In this document: in pieces, positions 26,362 to 35,581 of the stretch
Layout: every line of letters begins with the position of its first letter
Numbering within the stretch: position 1 is the first letter of the stretch
Assembly (NCBI GenBank): GCA_913058185.1
Contig: CAJXQX010000019.1
Span: 1 to 54,802, forward strand
Direction: 5' to 3'
DNA length: 54,802 bases
Source: an uncultured Verrucomicrobiota bacterium
GTDB lineage: Bacteria > Verrucomicrobiota > Verrucomicrobiia > Opitutales > Opitutaceae
Notes under the pieces: model-generated
What the model was told of the DNA's origin: nothing
Database searches by the model: none
Seen by the model: the letters and a program-made list of their open reading frames with translations, nothing else
Program-made: the position numbers and the translations under genes

Positions 26362-27081
26362 ATGGCTACATCCTTTTCTTTTGGCGGCGGCAAACGTCGC
26401 ACTGGCGGACGCAATTACCGCCGAAACAGCGACCCTTACGGGCATATTCGGCGCAACCAGCGCATCCGGGTTCCCAAGATCCGCGTTATCTCACCCGAGG
26501 GCACACAGCTCGGTGTGATGCAGACGGATGATGCGATGAAGTTGGCCCAACAATTCAATCTGGATTTGGTTGAAGTCGCTTCGCATGCCGCACCGCCGGT
26601 GTGTCGTATCATGGACTTCGGCAAGTATGTCTACGAGGAGCAGAAGAAGTCTTCCAACTCCAAGGTGACCGCGAGCAAGATCAAGGAGGTCGAACTTTCC
26701 CCCCGTATTGATGATCACGATTTGATCACCAAACTGCGTCACGCCGAAGAGTTCCTCAACGATGGCTCTAAGGTTAAACTTCGTCTGAAGTTCCGCGGCC
26801 GTGAAATGGCGCACACTCAGATTGGCTTCCAAGTCATGAAGCGCGCTATCGGCGAACTTGATGGCATGGGCTACGCGGATGGTGACCCGAAGCTTAATGG
26901 TCGTCAGATTAACATGATGATGACGCCTCACCCGGCGAATAAGCGGAAGCTGAAGTATTTTACCCCTAAGCCTAAGCCCCCAGAAGTGGCCAAGACCAGG
27001 GAAAGGGATATGCCCGACCTCACTGCGGTGCCCGAACCTTCGGATGCATCGGATGAGCAGGAAACTCCCAAAGAGAGCTGA
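26362..27081 (+). CDS. infC: Translation initiation factor IF-3
   Basis: 239 residues from ATG 26362 (TTG lies just before). Both IF-3 domains are seen: the N-terminal one with IRVPKIRVISPEGTQLGV and LDLVEVASHAAPPVCRIMDFGKY, a linker, and the C-terminal domain with KEVELSPRIDDHDL, KVKLRLKFRGREM and HPANKRKLKYF. An unusual basic Gly/Arg-rich N-terminus (GGGKRRTGGRNYRR) and an acidic Pro/Glu-rich C-tail of about 35 residues make it longer than the 180-residue norm. It keeps 30S subunits free and checks start codons. The usual rpmI-rplT neighbours are absent; the amidase overlaps the 3' end. Confidence 0.95.
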   Translation: MATSFSFGGGKRRTGGRNYRRNSDPYGHIRRNQRIRVPKIRVISPEGTQLGVMQTDDAMKLAQQFNLDLVEVASHAAPPVCRIMDFGKYVYEEQKKSSNSKVTASKIKEVELSPRIDDHDLITKLRHAEEFLNDGSKVKLRLKFRGREMAHTQIGFQVMKRAIGELDGMGYADGDPKLNGRQINMMMTPHPANKRKLKYFTPKPKPPEVAKTRERDMPDLTAVPEPSDASDEQETPKES

Positions 27082-28123
27082 GCCGCCTCGTGTCGTGAGT
27101 CCGGAACGACTCTGTCGCTCGCGACGATCTAGTTATTTTATTCTTTGGATTTCCCTTGGGTTAATTCCCCTGGGAATTCACGCGGCCGATGAGTCCGCCG
27201 CACCTCCAAGGCCGCCCGATGATTATGTGGCTTTGGCTCCCGTGATGCGTAGCTGGGGAATTCCGGCGGAACGGATGTCGGTCGAAGGCGCGCAGACATT
27301 TGCAAACGTCTGGAACTCTCTCGAACTCCAACACGACTCGCGGGAGTTTCGATTCAACGGCCTGCGGGTGTTCATGGGCGATGGTGCCAAGGCCTATGGC
27401 GGTGAATTATGGGTGAGCCGAATCGATGTGGAGAAACTGTTTCGCCCGCTATTACGGCAACGCGAATTTGAGGCGGAGGCGCGTCCCGTGCGGCGTATCA
27501 TGATCGATGCGGGACATGGCGGCCAAGATCGCGGGACTTATAGCGATCCGTTGGCCCTAAGTGAGAAGGAGATCGCTCTCGATGTTGCGCTGCGATTGGG
27601 CGCGATTTTGGCTCAGCAAGGATTCGAGATCAGGCAGATCCGGGAGGATGATACGTTTTTCGAGAAGGGGCAGCGGGCGGTCATGGCTCAATTGGAGGAA
27701 GCCGATTTGTTCGTGAGCATTCATTTTAATGCAGCGGGAAACCCCAACGCGCAGGGCACGGAAACCTACGTGCTCACCCCGGCCCGACAGCGGTCCACCG
27801 GTGATGCCGCCACTCCGATTGCTGGATTGGGGCCAGAATCGGGTAATGATACCGACCCCTGGAACGCGGTGCTTGGTGCCGAGGTTCACCGGGCTTTGAT
27901 CGATCGATTGGGCACCGTGGATCGCGGCCTGAAACGAGCGCGTTTTGCTGTCCTGAGACTCGCAAAGATGCCGGCGATCTTGATTGAAGCGGGATTTCTC
28001 TCCCACGAGGAAGAAGCGCGAGAGATTGCGTCGCCGCATCGACGCGGTGAGATTGCTGAGGCGATCGCCAATGGAATCGTGGCTTACGCGAATCAGGTGC
28101 AGGCGGTTCAACCCAAATCATGA
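27053..28123 (+). CDS. N-acetylmuramoyl-L-alanine amidase (Amidase_3)
   Basis: About 356 residues from ATG 27053. ATG 27044 and GTG 27095 are alternatives; all precede a signal peptide, SYFILWISLGLIPLGIHA. An N-terminal domain of about 100 residues precedes the catalytic domain. The Amidase_3 zinc site is intact: IMIDAGHGGQDRG (His), LSEKEIALDVAL (Glu), VSIHFNA (His), with the catalytic Glu in ILIEAGFLSHEEEA. It cuts the amide between MurNAc and the stem peptide in the periplasm, for cell separation or wall turnover. The start overlaps infC by 29 bases and the stop overlaps crcB by 4. Confidence 0.9.
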   Translation: MSRKLPKRAEPPRVVSPERLCRSRRSSYFILWISLGLIPLGIHAADESAAPPRPPDDYVALAPVMRSWGIPAERMSVEGAQTFANVWNSLELQHDSREFRFNGLRVFMGDGAKAYGGELWVSRIDVEKLFRPLLRQREFEAEARPVRRIMIDAGHGGQDRGTYSDPLALSEKEIALDVALRLGAILAQQGFEIRQIREDDTFFEKGQRAVMAQLEEADLFVSIHFNAAGNPNAQGTETYVLTPARQRSTGDAATPIAGLGPESGNDTDPWNAVLGAEVHRALIDRLGTVDRGLKRARFAVLRLAKMPAILIEAGFLSHEEEAREIASPHRRGEIAEAIANGIVAYANQVQAVQPKS

Positions 28124-28491
28124 TCTCACTCACACATCTCCTCTTGATCGGGCTCGGCGGTGGGCTTGGCTCGATTGTGCGAGTTTTGGTGAGCGAAATA
28201 ACGCCGGTAGGGCGACTGCCTTGGGGCACGATGGCGGCTAACGTCGCCGGATCACTGATCATTGGTTGGGTGCTGGCGAGATTGGGACCACCCGGTGAAT
28301 CCAATGGTCACTGGCAGGCCTTTTTGGCGTTCGGGTTTTGCGGCGGATTTACCACGTTTTCTAGCTTCAGTTGGCAGACCCTGGAACAGCTTCGTCAGGG
28401 GCAGATGGGGGTCGCGATGCTCTATGTCGTGGTTTCGGTTTTGATATGTGTTGGTGCGACCTGGCTGGGTTGGCGTCTAGCTCGAGGCTAA
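28120..28491 (+). CDS. crcB: Fluoride ion channel CrcB/Fluc
   Basis: 123 residues, the standard length, with four membrane helices. Signature residues: GLGGGLGSIVRVL in helix 1, PWGTMAANVAGSLIIG (pore Asn) in helix 2 and GFCGGFTTFSSFSW in helix 3, which carries the Phe track that lines the fluoride pore. Dual-topology dimers export fluoride across the inner membrane. The start overlaps the amidase stop by ATGA, so no leader exists for a fluoride riboswitch. It belongs to the infC-amidase-crcB run. Confidence 0.95.
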   Translation: MISLTHLLLIGLGGGLGSIVRVLVSEITPVGRLPWGTMAANVAGSLIIGWVLARLGPPGESNGHWQAFLAFGFCGGFTTFSSFSWQTLEQLRQGQMGVAMLYVVVSVLICVGATWLGWRLARG

Positions 28492-28501
28492 GATTAAAGG
28501 C

Positions 28502-30184
28502 ATGCGACTTTTCAAGTGGATCATCCGTTCATATGTAGCTGGCGCATTGGCGTTGGTGGGCGGGGCGGCCAAAGTGGAGTTTAGCCCGGTTGCGGACGAA
28601 GCGAAACGTGTCGTTATCGTAGCCAATTCCAATGACCCGGAATCCGTTGATTTGGCGCGTTACTATGCCGATCGCCGGGAGATACCGCGAACGAACATCG
28701 TGGCGTTGGACTTACCCGCCGGAGAAGAGATCGATTGGCATCAGTATGTGGTCCGTCTCTACACACCGTTGGTAAGCTGGTTGATTGCCAACGATTGGCT
28801 GGAAGCGATCGGAATGGAGCTTTTCGATGAAGTGGGTCGGCGGAAACTGAGCACCGCGGGTCACCGTATTTCCTACCTCGTGACGTGTCGGGGAGTGCCG
28901 TTGAAAATTCGTCAGACCGCTGACCTACCCGCGGACGCACCGAACGGGATAAGTAGTAATTTAAAACCGCATCACGCGTCGGTGGATTCGGAGCTGTCCT
29001 TGCTCAACGTCAGCGCGCCCCAGCGGGATGGTTTCGTGAGTAACCCTCTGTTTGGGAAGACTGACTTGGGTTTGTTTGGCGACGATGGGGTCGTGCGGGT
29101 TTCGCGTCTTGACGGTCCGACTTATCCTGAGATCCGACGTCTGGTGGAGTCGGCGATCGAAGCCGAAGAACGCGGTTGGATCGGACGAGGAATTATCGAC
29201 ATCGGGGGACCCCACAAAAACGGGGACAAGTGGTTTGAGGAGGCCGCTAGAATTCTCACCGCTGCGAAATGGAAACCACAGGTAGATCGGAATCGTGAGA
29301 CTCTGGGCAAGGCTGACCGGGCGGATACCGTGGCCGTATATCTCGGTTGGTATGCGGGAGGAATCAATGGACCGTTTTCTTTACCCGGCTTTCAATTTGC
29401 CCCCGGAGCCATCGCGCTGCACCTGCACAGCTACTCGGCCAAATCGCTACGCTTGCAGAATGGCGGTGGATGGACGGGACCTTTAGTTGCTCACGGGGTG
29501 GCTGGAACAGTGGGCAATGTTTATGAGCCGTATATGGAGTTTACTCACCATCCCCATATGTTGATTGCCGCACTTTTGGCGGGGGCTACTTGGGGAGAGG
29601 CGATCTACTTCTCGATGCCCGTGCTTTCATGGCAGGCTATGGCGGTTGGCGATCCACTCTATCGGCCCACAACCATAACTCTGCCAGAGCAGGTTGCGGG
29701 GCTCGAGGATATGCCGCTCCGATTTGCCTCCTATGTGGCGCTACGCCAACTAGCTGAATTTGAACCCACCGAAGACGGACCTTCGGCCGAGCAATTGCAA
29801 CAGACCGCCCAAGCCAACCGGGCGTTTCCTTCTCTCGCGATGGCTTGGGAACTTGCGCAATTGAAAGCAGCTGCCGGAGATCAAGTCGGCGCGGTTCAGC
29901 AGCTAGGGATGGTTGGTTTTTTACGTCGAGTGCGTCCCGATAAAATCGGTTTACTAGGAACGATTGGCGCCCAGCTCCTCGAATGGGACGACGCAAAAAC
30001 TGCGGTGAAGGTGTGGTCGTTGCTGTTCGCTCAAAATCTACCGGATGATCTCAAGCGCACGTGGCTGCCTCTAGCGATCAAAGCCTCCACGGATGCATGC
30101 AAATTTATGCTGAAGGTCGAATGGGAGCGAGAACACCGTCGTCTTACGCCTGAACCAAATCCCGCGAGTCCACCGGCCAAGTAG
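28502..30184 (+). CDS. TIGR03790 family protein
   Basis: 560 residues with a short N-terminal membrane/signal segment (SYVAGALALVGGAAK). The family core begins VVIVANSNDPESVDLARYY and RREIPRTNIVALDLP, continues with SYLVTCRGVPLKI, SRLDGPTYPEIRRLVESA, GAIALHLHSYSAKS and GPLVAHGVAGTVGNVYEPY, and ends its conserved part with VGDPLYRP. About 150 residues of helical, TPR-like C-terminus follow. The family is known from Verrucomicrobia and other environmental bacteria; its function is not established. The fold hints recall gingipain-like (C25) peptidases, but no catalytic Cys is visible at the expected place. It follows crcB by 10 bases. Confidence 0.85.
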   Translation: MRLFKWIIRSYVAGALALVGGAAKVEFSPVADEAKRVVIVANSNDPESVDLARYYADRREIPRTNIVALDLPAGEEIDWHQYVVRLYTPLVSWLIANDWLEAIGMELFDEVGRRKLSTAGHRISYLVTCRGVPLKIRQTADLPADAPNGISSNLKPHHASVDSELSLLNVSAPQRDGFVSNPLFGKTDLGLFGDDGVVRVSRLDGPTYPEIRRLVESAIEAEERGWIGRGIIDIGGPHKNGDKWFEEAARILTAAKWKPQVDRNRETLGKADRADTVAVYLGWYAGGINGPFSLPGFQFAPGAIALHLHSYSAKSLRLQNGGGWTGPLVAHGVAGTVGNVYEPYMEFTHHPHMLIAALLAGATWGEAIYFSMPVLSWQAMAVGDPLYRPTTITLPEQVAGLEDMPLRFASYVALRQLAEFEPTEDGPSAEQLQQTAQANRAFPSLAMAWELAQLKAAAGDQVGAVQQLGMVGFLRRVRPDKIGLLGTIGAQLLEWDDAKTAVKVWSLLFAQNLPDDLKRTWLPLAIKASTDACKFMLKVEWEREHRRLTPEPNPASPPAK

Positions 30185-30197
30185 ATTGGCCTGAGAC

Positions 30198-30842
30198 TCA
30201 GAATTTCTCGACGATCTTATCGGCGAGTCCGTATTCGATAGCCTCTTGGGCGTTCAGGTAGAAGTCACGATCGGTGTCCTGATTGATACGCTCGATTGGC
30301 TGACCTGAAGCATCGGCCAAAATCTGATTCAATTCGGCGCGCATTTTTTCCATCTCTTGAGCTTGGATATTGATGTCGGTCGCAGGTCCGACGAAACGTC
30401 CCGAAATCAACGGCTGGTGGATCAAAACACGAGAGTGCGGGTAAAGCAGGCGGCTTCCCTTGGGTGCTGCGGAAAGCAGAATAGAGCCCATCGAGGCGGC
30501 CATACCCGTTACTACTACGGTGATCGGTGACGTGATGAGTTTCATCGTATCGTAGATCGCCATACCTGCGGTTATCGATCCGCCAGGGCTGTTGAGGTAG
30601 AACGTGATGTCTTTTCCGGCATCCACCGTCTCGAGATAGAACATTTTTTCCGTGAGGTCCTTCGCAGACTCGTCAGTCACAGCGCCCCAAAGGAAGATTT
30701 TTCTCTGATCGAGAAACTTCTTTTGAATCAATGTGGAAATCGATCCGGGAGCTTTAGCCGAGACCTCGGCGTCGTCCTCATCATCGTCATCGAGTCGTGG
30801 AGTGGCTTCGTTGAGACTAGTTTGTAGATTTGAAAAATTCAT
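30198..30842 (-). CDS. clpP: ATP-dependent Clp protease proteolytic subunit
   Basis: 214 residues. The catalytic triad is complete: Ser117 in VTGMAASMGSI, His142 in VLIHQP and Asp189 in INQDTDRD. FYLNSPGGSI supplies the oxyanion region. An acidic N-terminal extension (LDDDDEDDAE) precedes the normal start of the fold at about residue 34, which is unusual for ClpP. ClpP forms a tetradecamer that degrades proteins unfolded by ClpX or ClpA in the cytosol. ClpX is not next to it. It is the last gene in the minus-strand run containing suf, 71 bases after the preceding small gene, and converges on the TIGR03790 gene. Confidence 0.95.
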   Translation of the reverse strand: MNFSNLQTSLNEATPRLDDDDEDDAEVSAKAPGSISTLIQKKFLDQRKIFLWGAVTDESAKDLTEKMFYLETVDAGKDITFYLNSPGGSITAGMAIYDTMKLITSPITVVVTGMAASMGSILLSAAPKGSRLLYPHSRVLIHQPLISGRFVGPATDINIQAQEMEKMRAELNQILADASGQPIERINQDTDRDFYLNAQEAIEYGLADKIVEKF

Positions 30843-30913
30843 GGAAAAGATAACGGTGAAATGCTCCTAAGAGTTTGGCAAGCGGAGGAAGTGATTCGCG
30901 GCGGGGCGGGGTG

Positions 30914-31252
30914 TTAACTCGGTAAATTGCGTAACGCCCGGCTGACGCGGTGGGTCGATAGGCGAAAACCGGCGTATTGCCGCCAAAAATTGCGATTATG
31001 GGGGTGGTAAGAAAATTCCACCAATTCTTCATTCAGCTTTCGATGCGAGGAGTATTTCCCAACCATGCGGATGCAGAACCGATCAACTTCGAATCGTTGT
31101 TTTGCGAATGGGCGCACCAAGGGCCAAATCCATCCGAGTGGGCGATGCAGCACGCAGGCCAGAAAATGATCATCAAATTGCTCAGACGTTAGGCCGTGGG
31201 CTTCGCAGTAGCGTTCTGCGAATGTGCGAGCCGATCCTGAAAGTTGAGCCAT
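30914..31252 (-). CDS. Small conserved-looking hypothetical protein
   Basis: 112 residues from ATG 31252 on the same strand as the suf genes, 52 bases downstream of sufT. It is basic and aromatic-rich (FWRQYAGFRLSTHRVSRALR) with an N-terminal helix ARTFAERYCEAHGLTSEQFD and no signal peptide. I recognise no domain. Its position between sufT and clpP and clean frame support a real gene. Confidence 0.55.
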   Translation of the reverse strand: MAQLSGSARTFAERYCEAHGLTSEQFDDHFLACVLHRPLGWIWPLVRPFAKQRFEVDRFCIRMVGKYSSHRKLNEELVEFSYHPHNRNFWRQYAGFRLSTHRVSRALRNLPS

Positions 31253-31304
31253 AAATATGAATAAAGAGATCCGGCCATCTAGCTGCTACGTGCTAGAAAC
31301 AGAA

Positions 31305-31865
31305 TTAGATAAGTCCTAGGACCATCTTTCCTTCTTCGCTGATCATGGACTGCGTCCAAGCGGGTTCCCACACGAGGTTCACCTCGGCGGAACTTACGCC
31401 AGGAACGAGGATTACCTTGGATTTGGCGTCTTCTGCGATGGCGGGCCCCATGCCGCATCCGGGGGCAGTGAGGGTCATCGCCACTTCGATTTTGTAGCCC
31501 TGGTTATCCTCGAGCTCAATCACATCCATCGAGTAGACGAGTCCGAGATCGACAATGTTTACGGGGATTTCCGGATCGAAGACTTTCTTGAGTTGGTCCC
31601 AAACCGCTTCTGGATCGGGCGAGCCATCCGTGGTGGTGGAGGCGATGATCTCATCGATCACGACCTCTTCACCGATCGCATCGGCATCACCACTGTCTAG
31701 CTTGTAGAGACCGACGTCGGTTTGGACGGTGTAGCTGCCTCCGAGGACTTGGTGGATGAAAACCTTCGAGCCGGCTGACAACGGGTGTTTGTCGCCGGAT
31801 GGAATTTGGGTGGCGGTCACGTCACGCGAGAGCGTGCGATCACGGTCTTTCATGGGACTGCTCAT
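31305..31865 (-). CDS. sufT: SUF-associated protein SufT
   Basis: 186 residues. N-terminal two-thirds: strands with VFIHQVLGGSYTVQTDVGLYKL. C-terminal part is a MIP18/DUF59 domain: VFDPEIPVNIVDLGLVY and MTLTAPGCGMGPAIAEDA with a conserved Cys, then WEPAWTQSMIS. This matches the SufT type that helps mature Fe-S proteins together with SufBCD. Its start overlaps the sufD stop by 4 bases, so translation is coupled. It acts in the cytosol; its exact role (scaffold accessory or carrier) is debated. Confidence 0.88.
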   Translation of the reverse strand: MSSPMKDRDRTLSRDVTATQIPSGDKHPLSAGSKVFIHQVLGGSYTVQTDVGLYKLDSGDADAIGEEVVIDEIIASTTTDGSPDPEAVWDQLKKVFDPEIPVNIVDLGLVYSMDVIELEDNQGYKIEVAMTLTAPGCGMGPAIAEDAKSKVILVPGVSSAEVNLVWEPAWTQSMISEEGKMVLGLI

Positions 31866-33169
31866 GATTTTTTAAATTTGGATTGGATTAGGTCACTCAA
31901 CACGGTGTGCAGCTGTTCGTTATCGAGGCGACTGAGCACCTCTTCAAAAAAACCAAATACGATCAATTCGTGTGCTTTCGCGGGATCTATTCCGCGCGAT
32001 TGCAGGTAGAACTCCTGTTCTGGCGGCACCCGACCGGAGGTTGCCCCGTGGGAGCATCTCACGTCGTTGGCCTGGATTTCCAAACCGGGTAGGCTATTGG
32101 CTTCGGCCTTGTCGGAGAGTAGCAGATTTCGGTTGGTTTGGTAGGCGTCCGTTTGCTGGGCATCGGGATCAACCACGATCAGACCAGAGAAGATGGTTTT
32201 GGCCGTATCGATTAGCGCGTTCTTGTAGAGCAAGTTCGATGTGGTGTGTGGTGCTTGATGGGTCTGCAGGGTGCGTTGGTCGAATTCCTGCGCTTCTTTG
32301 GCCACGGTCAATGCGAGCATGTCGCAGTGAGAGCCGGGGCCGGCGAGACGGGAATGGGACTCGTGGCGGGCTTGACGGCCGCCGAGGTGGACGTTGAGGC
32401 ACTGGATGTGGGCATCACGCTCGGCGTGGATGCTGTTGGCTTGAAACGACAACGTATCGTCGGACCAGTTTTGCGCACCGACGTAAGTGAGTTTGGCGTT
32501 TTGACCGGCGTGCAAGTCATTCACGCCGGAAGCGAGTTGCGACTTGGTATCACCGGAAACGAAGAACTCCACGAGGGACGCTTCCGCCTGATCCTCGAGC
32601 ACGACGATGGTGTGGGGGAAGATCGACTGACGGTCACCAGATAGGGTGTGTTGCACCACGAACGGCAGGTCTACCTTCACGCCCTTAGGCACGTAAAGGA
32701 AGGTGCCGGAAGCGGCAAATGCGACGTTGAGTGCAATAAACTTCTGGCCTCCCAGTTGAACCGGGTGGCGTTGAAAATGTTTGCGCATGAGATCGCTGTG
32801 ATCGCGCAACGCTTCGTCGAGGGACGCGAAGATCACGCCTTGATCCGCGAGTTCTTGCGGTAAACCGGTGCGACCTACGACCTGGCAATTAGAGAAAATA
32901 ATCTCCGACGCTTGCGGGAAGTCGGGCAGGCGCGGAACGAGCGAGGAGTGATCCTCGGGCACTTGGAAGTCTTCCAACGCGAGTCCCTTGAGATTGGCGA
33001 AACGCCAGTGCTCATCCTTGCGGGAAGGCATGGGGAGGGAATTGAATTCATTCCAAGCCTCTTGTTTTGCGGCGATCCACCAAGCCGGCAGGTAGCTGCG
33101 TTGGGCGAGGTGAGTGGCAAAACGTTCGGCGTCGAGGCCCGTGAAAGGCGAAGCGGAAACAGTGGTCAT
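31862..33169 (-). CDS. sufD: Fe-S cluster assembly protein SufD
   Basis: 435 residues of right-handed beta-helix type. Typical SufD features: an N-terminal helical region, then VNDLHAGQNAKLTYVGAQ, FSGLIVVDPDAQQTDAYQTN and the C-terminal DVRCSHGATSGRVPPEQEFY followed by the conserved helix ending in SKFKKS. SufD is a partner of SufB in the SufBC2D scaffold where clusters are built. Cys and His positions were not checked individually. It lies 111 bases downstream of sufB, a gap holding inverted repeats, and overlaps sufT. Confidence 0.93.
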   Translation of the reverse strand: MTTVSASPFTGLDAERFATHLAQRSYLPAWWIAAKQEAWNEFNSLPMPSRKDEHWRFANLKGLALEDFQVPEDHSSLVPRLPDFPQASEIIFSNCQVVGRTGLPQELADQGVIFASLDEALRDHSDLMRKHFQRHPVQLGGQKFIALNVAFAASGTFLYVPKGVKVDLPFVVQHTLSGDRQSIFPHTIVVLEDQAEASLVEFFVSGDTKSQLASGVNDLHAGQNAKLTYVGAQNWSDDTLSFQANSIHAERDAHIQCLNVHLGGRQARHESHSRLAGPGSHCDMLALTVAKEAQEFDQRTLQTHQAPHTTSNLLYKNALIDTAKTIFSGLIVVDPDAQQTDAYQTNRNLLLSDKAEANSLPGLEIQANDVRCSHGATSGRVPPEQEFYLQSRGIDPAKAHELIVFGFFEEVLSRLDNEQLHTVLSDLIQSKFKKS

Positions 33170-33175
33170 TTTTGA

Positions 33176-33291
33176 AAAGCTGAAAATTGAAAATATAAAA
33201 TACTGAAACTGAGACCCGGGAAGAGCTGACCGAGGAATTTCAGTTTTCAGAATTTCCTGTTTCAGCTTTTACCGTCGGCGCTAGCCGACGG
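33176..33291. other. Inverted repeats in the sufB-sufD intergenic region
   Basis: An 11-bp pair AAAAGCTGAAA (33176-33186) / TTTCAGCTTTT (33260-33270) encloses an A/T-rich stretch with further self-complementary segments. Next to it is a GC-rich hairpin CCGTCGGC (33272-33279) / GCCGACGG (33284-33291) overlapping the sufB stop. Together they could modulate how much sufD is made relative to sufB, through partial termination or mRNA stability. No clean T-tract follows. Confidence 0.5.
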
Positions 33292-34726
33292 ATCCTTCCA
33301 TCTCGAGGTCGATGAGTCGTTTGAGTTCCACGCTGTATTCCATCGGAAATTGGCTCACGAGTTCGTTGACGAAACCGTTCACCGCGAGACTCATGGCTTG
33401 AGCCTCACTGAGGCCGCGTTGCTTCATGTAGAAGATCATTTCTTCGCTTACCTTGGAGACGGAAGCTTCGTGCTGCACCGCGTGATCATCTCCTCTCACC
33501 GTGATGGCGGGATAAGTGTCCGTGCGGGAGTTCGAGTTGATGAGTAACGCGTCACATTCCGTGTTGTTTTTGCAGCCTTTGAGGTGCTTGGGAATGTGCA
33601 CGACACCGCGGTAGGTCGAGCGGCCTTGGCCGACAGAGATGGACTTCGAAATGATGGTGGAAGTCGTGTTGTCGGCGGCGTGAATCATCTTCGCCCCGGT
33701 ATCCTGATGTTGGCCATCGTTGGCGAGAGCGATTGAGATGACTTCGCCCCGAGCACCTTTACCCTTCAGCACAACGCCGGGGTATTTCATGGTGAGACGG
33801 CTACCGATGTTACAGTCGATCCACTTGATCTCGGCGCCTTCGTGAGCAATGCCGCGCTTGGTGACGAGGTTGTAGACGTTCGAAGCCCAATTCTGCACCG
33901 TGATGTATTGGATCTTGGCGTTCTTCATCGCGACAAGCTCGACGACCGCCGAATGCAATGTGGCGGTGGAGAATTTTGGTGCGGTGCAACCTTCCATGTA
34001 GGTCAACTCGGCACCTTCATCGACGATGATGAGAGTGCGCTCGAATTGGCCGAAGTTTTCGGCGTTGATCCGGAAGTAAGCTTGGAGCGGTTGGGACACC
34101 TTCACGCCTGGCGGCACATAGATGAATGAACCACCAGAGAAGACTGCGCTGTTCAGCGCGGAGAATTTATTGTCCGACGTGGGGATGACCTTGCCGAACC
34201 ACTTCTTAAAGATCTCAGGGTGTTCGCGAAGTGCCTCAGTGGATCCCGTGAAGATAACACCTTCCTTGGCTACGATGTCCTTGATGTTTGAGTAGGCGGC
34301 TTCGGAATCGAACTGGGCCTCTACGCCGGAGAGGAACTTACGTTCCTGCTCGGGGATACCGAGACGCTCAAAGGTCTTCTTGATATCATCGGGAACCTCG
34401 TCCCACGTGCGCTTGGGGGTTTGGCCTTGGGAGAGATAATAACGGATTTTATCGAAATCGATATTGTTGAGATCGTCCGTCGCCCAGTTTGTGGGCATGG
34501 GTTTTTCTTCGAAAGTTTTGTAAGCCTTGAGGCGGAATTTGAGAATCCAGTCCTCTTCTTTCTTCACGTCGCTGATGTAGCGAACGGTGTTTTCAGTGAG
34601 GCCAGAACCGGCGTCGAAGGCGTAGTCGACCTTGTAGGAGAAGTCACCGGCAGACTGATCGATGCCCTCGGCAGGGTTCTCCATGACGGGAGTGTCAGGT
34701 GTTTCTAGTTCGGAAGGAGGTTTCAT
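33281..34726 (-). CDS. sufB: Fe-S cluster assembly protein SufB
   Basis: 481 residues, normal length. Conserved segments include [57 protein letters not shown] and [20 protein letters not shown], with the cysteine region used for cluster assembly, followed by [16 protein letters not shown]. The N-terminal part ([15 protein letters not shown]) is also standard. It forms the SufBC2D scaffold. Its start is 30 bases after the sufC stop, so sufC-sufB are tightly linked, and a hairpin overlaps its stop. Confidence 0.97.
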   Translation of the reverse strand: MKPPSELETPDTPVMENPAEGIDQSAGDFSYKVDYAFDAGSGLTENTVRYISDVKKEEDWILKFRLKAYKTFEEKPMPTNWATDDLNNIDFDKIRYYLSQGQTPKRTWDEVPDDIKKTFERLGIPEQERKFLSGVEAQFDSEAAYSNIKDIVAKEGVIFTGSTEALREHPEIFKKWFGKVIPTSDNKFSALNSAVFSGGSFIYVPPGVKVSQPLQAYFRINAENFGQFERTLIIVDEGAELTYMEGCTAPKFSTATLHSAVVELVAMKNAKIQYITVQNWASNVYNLVTKRGIAHEGAEIKWIDCNIGSRLTMKYPGVVLKGKGARGEVISIALANDGQHQDTGAKMIHAADNTTSTIISKSISVGQGRSTYRGVVHIPKHLKGCKNNTECDALLINSNSRTDTYPAITVRGDDHAVQHEASVSKVSEEMIFYMKQRGLSEAQAMSLAVNGFVNELVSQFPMEYSVELKRLIDLEMEGSVG

Positions 34727-34756
34727 CGTGGGATCGATTTAAGGGGTTGGGCCGGT

Positions 34757-35527
34757 TCAGGCGGAGGCGGTGGCGAACTCTTCTTTGATCCAGTCGTAGC
34801 CTTTGGCTTCGAGCTCGATAGCGAGGGACTTGTCGCCGCTCTTAACGATGCGGCCGTCATACATCACGTGAACGAAGTCAGGCACGATGTAGTCGAGGAG
34901 GCGCTGGTAATGAGTGATCATCATCACACCGAGGTTGTCCCCGCGGAGATTGTTGACGCCTTCGGCGACGATTTTGAGGGCATCGATGTCGAGGCCAGAG
35001 TCGGTTTCGTCCATCAGCGCAAAAGTAGGTTCGAGCATCGCCATCTGGAGGATTTCACAGCGCTTCTTCTCACCACCGGAGAATCCTTCGTTGACCGAAC
35101 GGGAGGTGAACTTCCGGTCGATCTTGAGGCTGTCCATCTTGGAATACAGGCGCTTGTAGTAAGCGGCGGCGTCAACGTTTTCGCCATCTGCGAGACGGGC
35201 TTGTTCGGCGGCGCGAAGGAAATTGGCGATGGAGACACCGGGAATTTCGGCCGGATACTGGAAGGCAAGGAAGATACCAGCCCGAGCGCGCTCATCTGGC
35301 TCCATCTCGAGCACGGATACACCGTCGATCAGCACGTCGCCGCTCGTGACCTTGTAGTCGGGGTGTCCGGCGATAGCCTTGGACAACGTGGACTTACCGG
35401 TTCCGTTGGGGCCCATGATAGCATGGACTTCGCCGGTTTTGATCGTGAGGGAAAGGCCCTTCACGATGGGCTGATCAGGAGATTCGGTGAGAGCGACAGT
35501 GAGGTCTCGGATTTCGAGGGATTTCAT
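34757..35527 (-). CDS. sufC: SUF ATPase SufC
   Basis: 256 residues, an ABC-type ATPase without membrane domain. Walker [10 protein letters not shown] (39-47), signature FSGGEKKR (149-156) and Walker B/D-loop [10 protein letters not shown] (171-180) are intact; the FSGGEKKR form is typical of SufC rather than transport ATPases. ATP hydrolysis drives conformational change of SufB-SufD during cluster assembly. It lies 54 bases after the Fur-like regulator and 30 before sufB. The cysteine desulfurase sufS and sufU or sufE are not in this window. Confidence 0.97.
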   Translation of the reverse strand: MKSLEIRDLTVALTESPDQPIVKGLSLTIKTGEVHAIMGPNGTGKSTLSKAIAGHPDYKVTSGDVLIDGVSVLEMEPDERARAGIFLAFQYPAEIPGVSIANFLRAAEQARLADGENVDAAAYYKRLYSKMDSLKIDRKFTSRSVNEGFSGGEKKRCEILQMAMLEPTFALMDETDSGLDIDALKIVAEGVNNLRGDNLGVMMITHYQRLLDYIVPDFVHVMYDGRIVKSGDKSLAIELEAKGYDWIKEEFATASA

Positions 35528-35581
35528 GGTTTGGAAATTGGAAAGATGAAGATGGGAAAGGGAGAGGAGGAGAGGAACGAC

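Noticed and set aside
28113-28135. Fluoride riboswitch before crcB
   Set aside because: crcB overlaps the amidase stop by four bases, leaving no leader for a riboswitch.
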